64,000 nucleotides of DNA, from assembly GCA_902780175.1 (NCBI GenBank), contig CACZEU010000004.1, positions 1 to 64,000 on the forward strand, read 5' to 3'. This document shows, one piece after another, positions 15,151 to 23,698 of the stretch (position 1 is the first letter of the stretch; each line of letters opens with the position of its first letter). The notes below the pieces were generated by a model, which saw only the letters and a program-made list of their open reading frames with translations, was not told where the DNA came from and searched no databases. A program made the position numbers and the translations under genes. Source of the DNA: an uncultured Bacteroidia bacterium. GTDB lineage: Bacteria > Bacteroidota > Bacteroidia > Bacteroidales > UBA932.

Positions 15151-16350
15151 ATGCTTGAAGACTTATTAAACAAGAACCTTTGGCAAGAGTTTCTTCGTCG
15201 CAAAGAGGAGAATGAGTTCATTGGTCCCCGCGAGAAGGCATTCTGGAAGGAGCACATTGATTCAGAAGCGTATAAACCTATTTGCAAATGTATTTGCGAA
15301 GGCAGGTATTCTTTTTCCGTCCCGCACAAACATCTGATTACCAAGAATGCATCCGGAAAGAAAAGGACCGTATATACCTTTTCAGATGAGGAGATGATCA
15401 TTTTGAAGTACCTGTCTTTCCTTCTGTACAGGTACGATTACTTGTTTTCGAATAACCTATACTCATTCAGAAAGGGTTTTGGTGTTAAAGATGCCGTGAG
15501 TTTTTTATCGCGAACCAGAGATACTGGCAGAATGTACGGATATAAGCTGGATGTCTCAAGTTACTTTAACAGCATCAGTCCTTCTATTTTGCTTCCGTCC
15601 CTTAAAGATTGTATTGACGAAGACCTGTTCGTATTGCTGGACACATTGCTGGAAGATGACCGCGTATTCTATCATGGGGAGATAATCAAAGAAGCTAAAG
15701 GAGCAATGCCCGGTACGCCGATTTCAAATTTTCTGGCAAATTTCTACCTGAAGGACCTGGATCTCTATTTCTGGAATCAGAAGGTCATTTATCTGAGATA
15801 TGCGGATGATATCTTGCTGTTTGCTCATTCTGAGGAAGAAATAAAGGAGTATTCATATTATCTCAAAGATTATCTTCATTCGAAGAAGTTGAGCGTCAAT
15901 CCAGAGAAAGAGTCCTGGATTATGCCGGGCGATCCATTTGATTTCCTCGGCTTTTCATTTACCGGAAAAACTGTGGATATTTCATCTCATTCAGTTGAAA
16001 AAATAAAAGGCAAGATCAGCAGGAAAGCTAGAGCACTGAGACGATGGTTTCTTGCAAAGGAGCTTTCGCCTGATGCAGCTTTGAAAGCAATGAATCGTAT
16101 TTTTAACTCGAAATTTTATGGGCAGGATTCTCCCGAGATGTCCTGGCAATATTGGTATTTTCCTTATATTACCACGGCTTCACGATTACATGTAATTGAC
16201 GCATATATGCAACAGTATCAACGATATATAGTAACGGGACGTCACTATAAGATGAACTATGCATATTGCCCCTATGATAGACTGAAAGCCTGTGGATATA
16301 AGCCACTCGTCACTGCCTATTATGAATTCAGAGAGGAACAAAAAGAGTAG
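15151..16350 (+). CDS. Reverse transcriptase, non-canonical group
   Basis: 399 residues. RT core motifs are all present: KGFGVKDAV (about 110), YKLDVSSYFNSI with the first catalytic Asp near 134, AMPGTPISNFLANFYL near 188, the catalytic YADD at 217-220, then KLSVNPEK and FLGFSF near 266. There is no maturase or HNH endonuclease domain, so it is not an intact group II intron protein. The retron hallmarks NAxxH and VTG are not visible. The GxPxSNxLAN, YADD and FLGF motifs place it nearer the group II-like/DGR/unknown-group RTs. About 120 residues follow the thumb region, with a Tyr-rich C-terminal part. It starts immediately after the structured RNA at 15004-15147, with no room for a separate ribosome-binding region, which suggests the RNA is its template or cofactor. 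Confidence 0.88.
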   Translation: MLEDLLNKNLWQEFLRRKEENEFIGPREKAFWKEHIDSEAYKPICKCICEGRYSFSVPHKHLITKNASGKKRTVYTFSDEEMIILKYLSFLLYRYDYLFSNNLYSFRKGFGVKDAVSFLSRTRDTGRMYGYKLDVSSYFNSISPSILLPSLKDCIDEDLFVLLDTLLEDDRVFYHGEIIKEAKGAMPGTPISNFLANFYLKDLDLYFWNQKVIYLRYADDILLFAHSEEEIKEYSYYLKDYLHSKKLSVNPEKESWIMPGDPFDFLGFSFTGKTVDISSHSVEKIKGKISRKARALRRWFLAKELSPDAALKAMNRIFNSKFYGQDSPEMSWQYWYFPYITTASRLHVIDAYMQQYQRYIVTGRHYKMNYAYCPYDRLKACGYKPLVTAYYEFREEQKE

Positions 16351-16361
16351 ATTCTTTTGCA

Positions 16362-17183
16362 ATGAGGGCTATCCACATATTAAGTACACTCCCTTCAGGT
16401 GAAGGATTCCGTCCTGCTTTTTTTGAAGTAGCTGCCATGTCGTTATCAGCAATTCTTTGGAAAAAGTATAACGGCGAGATATGTTTATATACCGATGATC
16501 GATTCTATAATTATCTCAATGATACTGGTTTAGTTAATCTTTGGGATAGTATTGATCTTTCGTTATGTCGGGTTCTGCCAAAAACAATAGATTGGTCAAT
16601 CTTCTGGGCGGGAGCAAAACTATTCGCTCTTCAAAATGAAAGGGCCCCGATTGTTATGCTTGATACTGACTTATTTATATGGCAGGATATTCATAAGTTG
16701 TGTCATAACCATCAATTAATCACGTTGCATCGAGAGGATATATTAGACTGCTATTTGCCGAAAAACGAGCTTATTGTAGCAGATGGATACACCTACCCTG
16801 ACGGACTTGATTGGAGCATTCGACCATGTAATACCGCCTTTGCTTATTTTGCAGCGGATGAATTCAAGGACTTATACATTCAAGAAGCAATTCGATTCAT
16901 GAAAGGAAACACCTATAAAACGAATGACGGTAATGCCCGTATGGTATTTGCTGAACAGCGTTTACTCGCAATGCTTGCAAATAAAGAAGGTGTTGAAATA
17001 GGGAATCTAATTGATAATCCCTTTTCTGCAAATAATAGTATTTTTACACATCTTTGGGGAGCAAAAAGTCTCGCACGAAATAGCCCTAAGCAGAGAATAC
17101 GACTAGAAGATGCAATTCTTCAGAAAATCAAATTGATATCAGAACCAGAATATAATAAACTATTACGAGTAGCACGGACTTAA
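16362..17183 (+). CDS. DUF6734-like putative glycosyltransferase
   Basis: 273 residues. A DxD-type motif (MLDTDLFIW, Asp101/Asp103) sits after a Rossmann-like start containing ICLYTDDRF; this layout suits a GT-A fold glycosyltransferase that binds a nucleotide-sugar through a metal. The overall pattern, including the TAFAYF and AEQRLLAM blocks, resembles DUF6734 proteins of Bacteroidota. No signal peptide or membrane segment. It lies 11 bp after the RT gene and is the last gene of the AT-rich island, so it is probably co-transcribed with the RT. The sugar donor and acceptor are unknown. Confidence 0.6.
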   Translation: MRAIHILSTLPSGEGFRPAFFEVAAMSLSAILWKKYNGEICLYTDDRFYNYLNDTGLVNLWDSIDLSLCRVLPKTIDWSIFWAGAKLFALQNERAPIVMLDTDLFIWQDIHKLCHNHQLITLHREDILDCYLPKNELIVADGYTYPDGLDWSIRPCNTAFAYFAADEFKDLYIQEAIRFMKGNTYKTNDGNARMVFAEQRLLAMLANKEGVEIGNLIDNPFSANNSIFTHLWGAKSLARNSPKQRIRLEDAILQKIKLISEPEYNKLLRVART

Positions 17184-17296
17184 AAGTCATGACTTGTCCA
17201 ATATGTGGACATATCTTACAACTGGGAGCACCAAAGGCTGGACCAAGGCTTCGATTTCGCTACATATCAAGCGATTACGACAACACCACAAAAGAA

Positions 17297-17328
17297 AAAC
17301 AGGACAAATCTTGCGACTTGTCCTGTTT
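17297..17328 (-). terminator. Intrinsic terminator of the tRNA fragment
   Basis: An 11-bp stem AAACAGGACAA / TTGTCCTGTTT (17297-17307 with 17318-17328) is followed on the minus strand by TTTTTCTTTTG, three bases after the 3' end of the tRNA fragment. It may also end transcripts from the glycosyltransferase gene on the plus strand, though the plus-side T tail is short. Confidence 0.7.
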
Positions 17329-17330
17329 AG

Positions 17331-17396
<66 letters not shown>

Positions 17397-17409
17397 TAGA
17401 AGCAGACTT

Positions 17410-18528
17410 ATGACCGGCATTTCTTACAAGGAAATCAATTCCATAGACAGTCTTCCCGGGCCTGACGGGGATGGGCTGATATCCCACTACGTATTCCAAT
17501 ACATTGATTTCAACGATGTTCCGCAGTATGTTGCTGCCGGGCACAAGTGGTGCGACTGTTTCTTTTTCGGGTGTACCATACCCCGGGAAATGCAGGAATT
17601 GCTGGATTCCACAAATCTTCAGTTTCCGCGCCTCGGTCTCCCCTACAGCACTTTCCGGGGGAGCCTGTACACCGCCGAGGAGCTTTATGAAGGCTTCGAC
17701 CCCGACAAGCCGGAGACCTTTGCCACATGCCGCGACACTCAGATTTACGACCATTATACCCGCAAGGGCAAGCAGTGCAACGAAATCCGCGAGACGCTCG
17801 GCCGTTCCCTCCACGACCGTGCCATCGAAGACTCTCTCTCCGATTATCTGAGCCGATTCGGGGCCACACAGGTCGTTGCCATAATGGGCGGCCATGCCCT
17901 CAGGCGTAGCGACCCCGAGTACCGCAAGATTGCCCTAATAAGCAAGGACCTCACCGAAAAAGGCAAGCTGATGGCTTCCGGAGGCGGCCCCGGCGCGATG
18001 GAGGCCACCCACCTGGGCGCCTGGATGGCCGGCCGCACTGAGGAAGAGATGGATGAAGCCCTCCGGATGCTCGAGCCCTCCCCCACCTTCCGCGACCCGG
18101 GCTGGCTGAGTTCGGCCTTCAAGGTGCGTGAACGGTTCCCCCAGAAGAGGTTCCGCAGCCTGGGCATCCCCACCTGGTTCTACGGCCACGAGCCTTCCAC
18201 ACCCCTTGCCACGGACATTGCCAAGTACTTCCAGAACAGCATGCGCGAGGACATCCTCCTCACCATCGCCAAAGGCGGAATCATCTATTCCCCCGGTTCC
18301 GCCGGTACCCTTCAGGAAATCTTCCAGGACGCCGCACAGAACCACTACAAGACCGTAGGACTGTCCAGCCCGATGGTGTTCCTCGGACGGAAATTCTGGG
18401 GCGAAGAAATCCCCGTTTACTCGATGCTGGAAACGCTGATGGCCGGCGGGCGCTACCAGAACCTGCTCCTGACGCTGACCGACGAAAGGGAGGAAGCCGT
18501 AAACGCTATACTTGCCTTCAAGGGCTAA
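17410..18528 (+). CDS. LOG-family Rossmann-fold nucleotide-binding protein
   Basis: 372 residues from the ATG at 17410 ([10 protein letters not shown]). The frame stays open further left, but that extension reads through the antisense strand of the tRNA fragment and is not real. A Rossmann motif [10 protein letters not shown] near residue 195 and the late PGSAGTLQE (family consensus PGGxGTxxE, with Ser for the second Gly) define the LOG/TIGR00730-like group, nucleotide 5'-monophosphate nucleosidases or related enzymes of nucleotide salvage. The longer form with an extra N-terminal domain is common in Bacteroidales. It converges on hisS with a 4-bp overlap of the stop codons. Confidence 0.85.
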   Translation: MTGISYKEINSIDSLPGPDGDGLISHYVFQYIDFNDVPQYVAAGHKWCDCFFFGCTIPREMQELLDSTNLQFPRLGLPYSTFRGSLYTAEELYEGFDPDKPETFATCRDTQIYDHYTRKGKQCNEIRETLGRSLHDRAIEDSLSDYLSRFGATQVVAIMGGHALRRSDPEYRKIALISKDLTEKGKLMASGGGPGAMEATHLGAWMAGRTEEEMDEALRMLEPSPTFRDPGWLSSAFKVRERFPQKRFRSLGIPTWFYGHEPSTPLATDIAKYFQNSMREDILLTIAKGGIIYSPGSAGTLQEIFQDAAQNHYKTVGLSSPMVFLGRKFWGEEIPVYSMLETLMAGGRYQNLLLTLTDEREEAVNAILAFKG

Positions 18529-19877
18529 CCCCGCACGAAGGCCGCCATCCCGTCCACATCCGCCACGCCGAAGCTCAGCTGCTCCCCGGTGGCGAGATTC
18601 TTTATCTGGACGGTGCCGGACGCCGCTTCGTTCTCCCCGCACACCGACAGGAAACGTACGCCCTTGCGCTCGCAGTATTCGAACTGCTTGCGGAGTTTGG
18701 ACGCATCGGGATAGACCTCGACGCTGATGCCGGCGGAACGCAGTCTGGCGGCAAGCGGCAGCACGTACGCCAGCTCGGCGCGCCCCATATTGGCGAACAT
18801 CAGGTCTGCGCCGCAGGCGATGCCGGAAGGGAATTTGCCAAGGCCCTCGAGCACGTCGTAGATGCGGTCGGCGCCGAAGGAAACGCCCACGCCGGACATG
18901 CCCGGAAGGCCGAATATACCGGTGAGGTTGTCGTAACGGCCGCCTCCGCAGATGGAGCCGATCTGCCAGTCGAGCGCCTTGACCTCGAAGATGGCGCCGG
19001 TATAATAATTGAGTCCGCGGGCGAGCGAGAGGTCCATTTCGCAGGGGAGGTTGACGCCGGCGTCGGAAATAAGGCCGAACAGTTCCTCCATCTCGTCCAG
19101 GCCCTTCATGCCCTCGGCGGAACCGGCGAGGACTGTACGCATGGCGGCGATCTTCTCTGCAAACGAGCCTTCCAGGAGCAGCACCGGACGAAGGACGTCT
19201 ACCGCCTCGCGGGTAAGCCCGCGCTCGATAAGTTCCGCCTCTACGGCCTCCAGGCCGATCTTCTCAAGTTTATCTATGGCGACGGTGATATAGACGACCT
19301 TGTCGGGGAAGCCGCAGACCTCCGACAGGCCGGTGAGGATCTTGCGGTTGTTGATCTTCATGCAGACACGGATATCCAGGAGCTCGAAAACGCGCGCAAC
19401 TATCTGCACCAGTTCCAGTTCGCAAAGGAGCGAGCCGCTGCCGATGGCATCGACGTCGCACTGGTAGAACTCGCGGTAACGGCCCTTCTGGGGGCGGTCC
19501 GCACGCCACACGGGCTGTATCTGGAAACGCTTGAACGGGAACGAAATCTCCCCCTGATGCTGCACGACGTAACGGGCAAAAGGCACGGTAAGGTCGTACC
19601 TGAGGCCCTTTTCGCACACCTGCGGAGCAATCGGCCTGTCGAAATCGACGCTGGCGAAGGCGTCGCCGGAATTGAGGATGCGGTACAGCAGTTTGTCGCC
19701 CTCCTCGCCGTACTTGCCGAGGAGCGTGGAGAGGTTCTCCATTGCCGGAGTCTCTATCTGGGCGTACCCGAAACTGCGGAAAACGGAACGGACGGTATCG
19801 AAGATATAGTTGCGGGACGCCATCTGCTGCTGGCCGAAGTCGCGGGTCCCCTTGGGTATCGAAGGTTTTTGTGCCAT
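18525..19877 (-). CDS. hisS: Histidine-tRNA ligase
   Basis: 450 residues, class II aminoacyl-tRNA synthetase. GTRDF near the N terminus, the motif 2 block [21 protein letters not shown], the His-binding [12 protein letters not shown] and a C-terminal anticodon-binding domain are all present at the expected spacing; length fits the family. It charges tRNA-His in the cytoplasm. The -7 box TAAATTTG ends only 7 bases before the ATG, so the message should have almost no leader. It is divergent from sppA. Confidence 0.97.
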   Translation of the reverse strand: MAQKPSIPKGTRDFGQQQMASRNYIFDTVRSVFRSFGYAQIETPAMENLSTLLGKYGEEGDKLLYRILNSGDAFASVDFDRPIAPQVCEKGLRYDLTVPFARYVVQHQGEISFPFKRFQIQPVWRADRPQKGRYREFYQCDVDAIGSGSLLCELELVQIVARVFELLDIRVCMKINNRKILTGLSEVCGFPDKVVYITVAIDKLEKIGLEAVEAELIERGLTREAVDVLRPVLLLEGSFAEKIAAMRTVLAGSAEGMKGLDEMEELFGLISDAGVNLPCEMDLSLARGLNYYTGAIFEVKALDWQIGSICGGGRYDNLTGIFGLPGMSGVGVSFGADRIYDVLEGLGKFPSGIACGADLMFANMGRAELAYVLPLAARLRSAGISVEVYPDASKLRKQFEYCERKGVRFLSVCGENEAASGTVQIKNLATGEQLSFGVADVDGMAAFVRG

Positions 19878-19884
19878 AATTGCG

Positions 19885-19892
19885 CAAATTTA
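19885..19892 (-). promoter_or_regulatory. -7 box for hisS
   Basis: TAAATTTG on the minus strand matches TAnnTTTG. Its last base is 7 bp before the hisS ATG (19877), implying a leader of only a few bases. It lies 2 bp from the oppositely directed sppA box. Confidence 0.55.
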
Positions 19893-19894
19893 CT

Positions 19895-19902
19895 TACTTT
19901 TG
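19895..19902 (+). promoter_or_regulatory. -7 box for sppA
   Basis: TACTTTTG matches TAnnTTTG on the plus strand. A TTTG at 19868-19871 is at about the right distance for the -33 element. The sppA ATG is 18 bp further on. Confidence 0.55.
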
Positions 19903-19920
19903 CACAAATTCGAGAAGAAA

Positions 19921-21648
19921 ATGAAAAAATTTCTGAAAATGGTCCTTGCCGTCATCTGCGGCATCCTCTTACTCAACATCCTTACGATAGCGGTATTCGC
20001 CGGACTCGCCGGCACCGGCTCCCCTTCAGTCCCCTCCGAGGGCGTGCTCAAGATTGACATGTCCAAAATTGTCATAGCCGAGCAGAGCCAGGAAACCGAC
20101 CCCGTCACGATGATCCAGTCCGGCGGCAAGCCTATAGTCACCATCGGCATGCACGAAGCCGTATGCGCAGTCAACGCCGCAGCGGATGACGCCGGCATCA
20201 AATACATTTACCTCAAGACCGACGGCAACGGCACCGACGCCGCCCACCTGAGCGAATTCCGCAAGGCCCTGCAGGACTTCCGCACCAAATCCGGCAAGGC
20301 GGTCGTGGCCTACATAGAATCACCCACCACAGGTTCCTACTATCTGGCATCCGTGGCCGACAAGGTCTATATGACCTCCCACCCCGGCGCTTCCGCGATG
20401 GTCACCGGCGTCAGCAGCCAGATGGTCTTCCTCGGCGACCTGCTCAAGAAGCTCGGCGTCAACATGCAGCTCATCCGTCACGGCAAATACAAATCAGCCG
20501 GCGAGATGTACACCCGCAACAGTTCCAGCCCCGAGAACCGCGAGCAGTACCAGGTGATGGTCAACTCCATGTGGAAGGTCCTTTCGTCCGAAATCGCAGC
20601 CAGCCGCGGCATTTCCGTCGATGAACTCAACGCCGCAATCGATGACCTGAAGCTCTGCATGCCCGAGGACTTCAAGCAGTACGGTCTCGTGGACGAACTG
20701 CTCGACCGCGACGGCCTCAAGAAGCAGCTCGCCACGCTTGCAGTCGAGGAGAAATATGAGAACGTGACGATGATACCCTTCGCCGACTACACCGCCGCCA
20801 AGGTGCTTCCCGCCACCGGCAAGAACAAGATAGCCGTCATCTATGCAGACGGCAGCATCATCGACGGAGAAGATGAGAAAAACGTCGCCGGCGACCGCTT
20901 CGCCTCCATCATAGAGAAGGTACGCGGCGACAAGACCGTCAAGGCGGTGGTCCTTCGAGTCAACTCCCCCGGCGGCAGCGTCATAGCCTCCGACAAGATC
21001 AAGGCCGAACTCGACCGCCTCGGCGCAGAAAAGCCCCTGGTGGCATCCTACGGTGCATACGCCGCATCCGGCGGTTACTGGATTTCCAACAACTGCGAAA
21101 AGATTTTCTCCGACGCCATCACCCTCACCGGTTCGATCGGCGTGTTCGGACTGGTCCCCGATTTCAGCAAAACCGCATCGGAAGTGCTTAAGGTAGGCGT
21201 GGAAAGCTTCTCGTCCAACAAGCACGGCGACATGCTCGGAGCCATGCGTCCCCTCGACAAGGACGAATATGCCTATGAACTCCGCAGTATCGAAGACGTC
21301 TATACCCGCTTCATCACCATGGTTTCCGAAGGCCGCGACATCCCCGTCGAAAAGGTTGACGAAATCGGACAGGGCCGCGTCTGGACCGGCGCCGACGCAC
21401 TCGAACTCGGCCTCGTGGACGAACTCGGCACCCTCGAGGACGCCATCGCATACGCCGCAGCACTCGCCGGCGACGAGAACGTATCCTCCTGGAACATAAA
21501 GGGCTATCCCGCACCCCTCACCGCCATGGAGATGATGATGTCCTCGATCCAGGGTCCCAAGGAAGACTATTCGATCCGCCTGCTCAAGCAACTGCCCACG
21601 ACAGGCATCTACGCACGCCTGCCTGAGGAAATCACCTTCAAATTCTAA
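19921..21648 (+). CDS. sppA: Signal peptide peptidase SppA, 67K type
   Basis: 575 residues. The chosen ATG at 19921 gives MKKFLKMVLAVICGILLLNI, a clean N-terminal membrane anchor; the longer frame from 19810 runs back into hisS and is rejected. Two ClpP-like halves follow. The N-terminal half carries the catalytic Lys in RHGKYKSAGE (about 189) and the C-terminal half the nucleophile Ser in TLTGSIGVFG (about 404), which is the Ser-Lys dyad arrangement of the long SppA. It digests cleaved signal peptides in the membrane, with the active domain on the periplasmic side. Monocistronic; converges on the BT_3928-type gene. Confidence 0.95.
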   Translation: MKKFLKMVLAVICGILLLNILTIAVFAGLAGTGSPSVPSEGVLKIDMSKIVIAEQSQETDPVTMIQSGGKPIVTIGMHEAVCAVNAAADDAGIKYIYLKTDGNGTDAAHLSEFRKALQDFRTKSGKAVVAYIESPTTGSYYLASVADKVYMTSHPGASAMVTGVSSQMVFLGDLLKKLGVNMQLIRHGKYKSAGEMYTRNSSSPENREQYQVMVNSMWKVLSSEIAASRGISVDELNAAIDDLKLCMPEDFKQYGLVDELLDRDGLKKQLATLAVEEKYENVTMIPFADYTAAKVLPATGKNKIAVIYADGSIIDGEDEKNVAGDRFASIIEKVRGDKTVKAVVLRVNSPGGSVIASDKIKAELDRLGAEKPLVASYGAYAASGGYWISNNCEKIFSDAITLTGSIGVFGLVPDFSKTASEVLKVGVESFSSNKHGDMLGAMRPLDKDEYAYELRSIEDVYTRFITMVSEGRDIPVEKVDEIGQGRVWTGADALELGLVDELGTLEDAIAYAAALAGDENVSSWNIKGYPAPLTAMEMMMSSIQGPKEDYSIRLLKQLPTTGIYARLPEEITFKF

Positions 21649-21652
21649 GTAA

Positions 21653-22666
21653 TTACAGCAGCAGAAGAACTGCGGTAACGTATAACAGAAAACCCTGAAG
21701 CTTAAGTCGCTTCGGGGTATTTTGTTTTATCATGGCTTCCGTCGGATCCAGGGCGAGAAGCTCGCTGACGCGGTCCGAAGCGGGACGGCGGGCGGCGGAC
21801 CACTTGGCGATGACGAGGCCGTCCGACAGCAGCGTGACGCCGCCGTTGGAGCGATTGAGCGTCATAAGGGTGCGCCTGTCGGATGAATAGGCGCCGACGG
21901 GCACCTCGGAGCCACCGGTGACAAGATATACCGGGACTCCGTCGATGGACGACATCCAGTCCCCGAGGGCGGACAGGTCCTCCTGCCCGAGCCTGTCGTA
22001 GTCGTAGGCGGAGACCACCAGTACGGGACCGGACGCAAGCAGTTCATCGAAATAATCCCCATCGGAATCGCATATGGAAAGCAGGGGCGAATCTGGCCCC
22101 GGGGCGCTCTCCGCCTGCTGCAGGGTAACTCCCGGCCTGAAGGCGGTAAAGTCGATGGGAGGGATATTCTTGAGGCCGAAAAGGGCGAAGACCACGACGG
22201 ACACGGCGGCTATGCCGAAGGAAACGTACTTGACGGCCTTAGGACGGCGGACGGACTTCATGGGGATGAATGCGACCGCCCACAGCAGCAGGAGCACGAC
22301 ATTCTTCATCAGGCTCTGGAAATGCGTGAGATGGACGGCCTCGCCGAAGCATCCGCAGTCCATCGCGGGACCTGCAATCCAAAGCACGAAAGTGAGCACG
22401 GTGAAGCCGGCCAGCACCGCCAGCGAGACAAATCCGACGACAACCGGCCACACTCCGGCAAGCAGGGCGGCGCCGAGCAGCGTCTCAAAAAGGGCCATAC
22501 CCACGCCGACGGCCTTCGCAAGGGGCATCAGGAAGCCAAGGTGAAGGAATTTGAAATACTCCTCGACGACCAGGCCTGCACCAACCGGATCCATAAGCTT
22601 GACAAGGCCCGCCACAAACAGCACCAGGCCAATCAGGAAGGCACATATACGCTTAACGGCTTTCAT
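21653..22666 (-). CDS. BT_3928-type DoxX/MauE membrane protein
   Basis: 337 residues. Residues 1 to about 125 form four transmembrane helices of the DoxX/MauE type with the signature GPAMDCGCFGEAV; a fifth helix lies near 150-165. The remainder is a soluble domain of thioredoxin-like length (PVLVVSAYDYDRLG ... LLSDGLVIAKW) without a CxxC, and a hydrophobic tail. In Bacteroidota this protein (BT_3928 family) is found next to tmk or triosephosphate isomerase and is thought to handle redox in the envelope; direct function is unknown. It overlaps tmk by 14 bp. Confidence 0.85.
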   Translation of the reverse strand: MKAVKRICAFLIGLVLFVAGLVKLMDPVGAGLVVEEYFKFLHLGFLMPLAKAVGVGMALFETLLGAALLAGVWPVVVGFVSLAVLAGFTVLTFVLWIAGPAMDCGCFGEAVHLTHFQSLMKNVVLLLLWAVAFIPMKSVRRPKAVKYVSFGIAAVSVVVFALFGLKNIPPIDFTAFRPGVTLQQAESAPGPDSPLLSICDSDGDYFDELLASGPVLVVSAYDYDRLGQEDLSALGDWMSSIDGVPVYLVTGGSEVPVGAYSSDRRTLMTLNRSNGGVTLLSDGLVIAKWSAARRPASDRVSELLALDPTEAMIKQNTPKRLKLQGFLLYVTAVLLLL

Positions 22667-23327
22667 AGACTGAACGCAGTTTGGCGAAAATCTCTTCGGG
22701 AGGAAGCATGTTGCCGGAGCCGTCGGAGCAGTCCACTACGACGAGCGACGGGTCGAGCGAGGCCTGCCGCAGGTACATTGCCCGGACGCGCTTCTGGAGC
22801 TCCATGTCGGCCTCGTGGATGTCGGATGCGCCGTGCAGGTAGCCCCTGTCGGCCCCGGAACGGGAACGGGAGAGGCTCTGCTCCACGAAGCCGATGGGGA
22901 CGTCCAGGAAGATATTGAGGTCGGGGCGGGGGAGGTCGAAGGCGCCGAACTCGGTGTTGAGAATCCACTCGCGCAGATTCTCGGCCTCTTCTGCGGAGGC
23001 GAGCTTGGCGCACTGGTACGCTATATTTGAATAGACGTAGCGGTCGAGCAGGACGGTGCCGCCGGCGACCAGCACGTCGCGTATCGCACGACCCGCACCA
23101 TGGCGGTCTTCCGCGAACAGAAGGGCCACGAGCTGCGGATGCACGGACTCCACCGGGCCGAAGTCGCCACGGAGGAAGCGGCTGATGAGCCCGCCGTAAA
23201 CGGGCGCGTCGTACCGGGGGAAATGAATATATTCCAGACGGGAGCATACCCCGGAGAGGTATTCCCTGAAAAGTCTTACCTGGGTGGACTTGCCGGCGCC
23301 GTCCAGGCCTTCTATAACGACAAGCAT
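22653..23327 (-). CDS. tmk: Thymidylate kinase
   Basis: 224 residues. P-loop EGLDGAGKST at 6-15, the DRY motif LLDRYVYSN, and a lid region rich in Arg/Ser (SRSRSGADRGY). Phosphorylates dTMP to dTDP for DNA synthesis. Its length fits the family. It starts one base after the FtsB-like stop codon and overlaps the BT_3928-type gene downstream, so the three form one minus-strand operon. Confidence 0.95.
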   Translation of the reverse strand: MLVVIEGLDGAGKSTQVRLFREYLSGVCSRLEYIHFPRYDAPVYGGLISRFLRGDFGPVESVHPQLVALLFAEDRHGAGRAIRDVLVAGGTVLLDRYVYSNIAYQCAKLASAEEAENLREWILNTEFGAFDLPRPDLNIFLDVPIGFVEQSLSRSRSGADRGYLHGASDIHEADMELQKRVRAMYLRQASLDPSLVVVDCSDGSGNMLPPEEIFAKLRSVYESR

Positions 23328-23328
23328 C

Positions 23329-23652
23329 TTACTCCTCCACTATGTAAACGTCGTCTCCGGGCTCGGCAAAGCCGAACTCTTCCCTGGCATACATCTCCAG
23401 GGAATCCTTAGACGTACTCAAAAGGTGAATCTGTCCGTCCAGGCGGGCGTTGTCTTCCTTGAGGGCCTCTATGCGGCGCTCCTGGCTGCGGAGGGTGAAT
23501 CCCGCCTGCACCCAGCGTATGACGCTGTCTTTCTTGAGGAAAAGGAACAGCACGAATATTGCAGTGACCACGATCGCGAAACGGGCAAAGGAGCGCTGCG
23601 GCGCCCTGTTCCCGTCCTTGCTGCGGTCCCATATCTCATTAAATTTTCCCAT
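23329..23652 (-). CDS. FtsB/DivIC-like septum formation initiator
   Basis: 107 residues from the ATG at 23652. The apparent GTG start two codons earlier lies inside the -7 box and would not be transcribed. One transmembrane helix (FAIVVTAIFVLFLFL, about 26-40) is followed by a coiled coil (RSQERRIEALKEDNARLDGQ) and the conserved end YAREEFGFAEPGDDVYIVEE, typical of DivIC/FtsB. Such proteins join FtsL and FtsQ in the divisome periplasm. First gene of the tmk operon. Confidence 0.9.
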   Translation of the reverse strand: MGKFNEIWDRSKDGNRAPQRSFARFAIVVTAIFVLFLFLKKDSVIRWVQAGFTLRSQERRIEALKEDNARLDGQIHLLSTSKDSLEMYAREEFGFAEPGDDVYIVEE

Positions 23653-23657
23653 AATCA

Positions 23658-23665
23658 CAAAAATA
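23658..23665 (-). promoter_or_regulatory. -7 box for the ftsB-like operon
   Basis: TATTTTTG on the minus strand fits TAnnTTTG. The next ATG is 5 bases after its last base, so the transcript is probably leaderless. This settles the start at 23652. Confidence 0.55.
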
Positions 23666-23667
23666 GT

Positions 23668-23675
23668 TAAATTTG
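23668..23675 (+). promoter_or_regulatory. -7 box for the nucleotidyltransferase gene
   Basis: TAAATTTG on the plus strand, 2 bp from the divergent box at 23658-23665, and 23 bp before the ATG at 23699. Confidence 0.55.
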
Positions 23676-23698
23676 CGAACTTATAAACAAAAAAAATT

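Noticed and set aside
14989..16350. Canonical retron or diversity-generating retroelement
   Set aside because: The RT lacks visible NAxxH and VTG retron motifs, and no adenine-biased template/variable repeat pair was found; the element is described as an unassigned RT with an upstream RNA instead.
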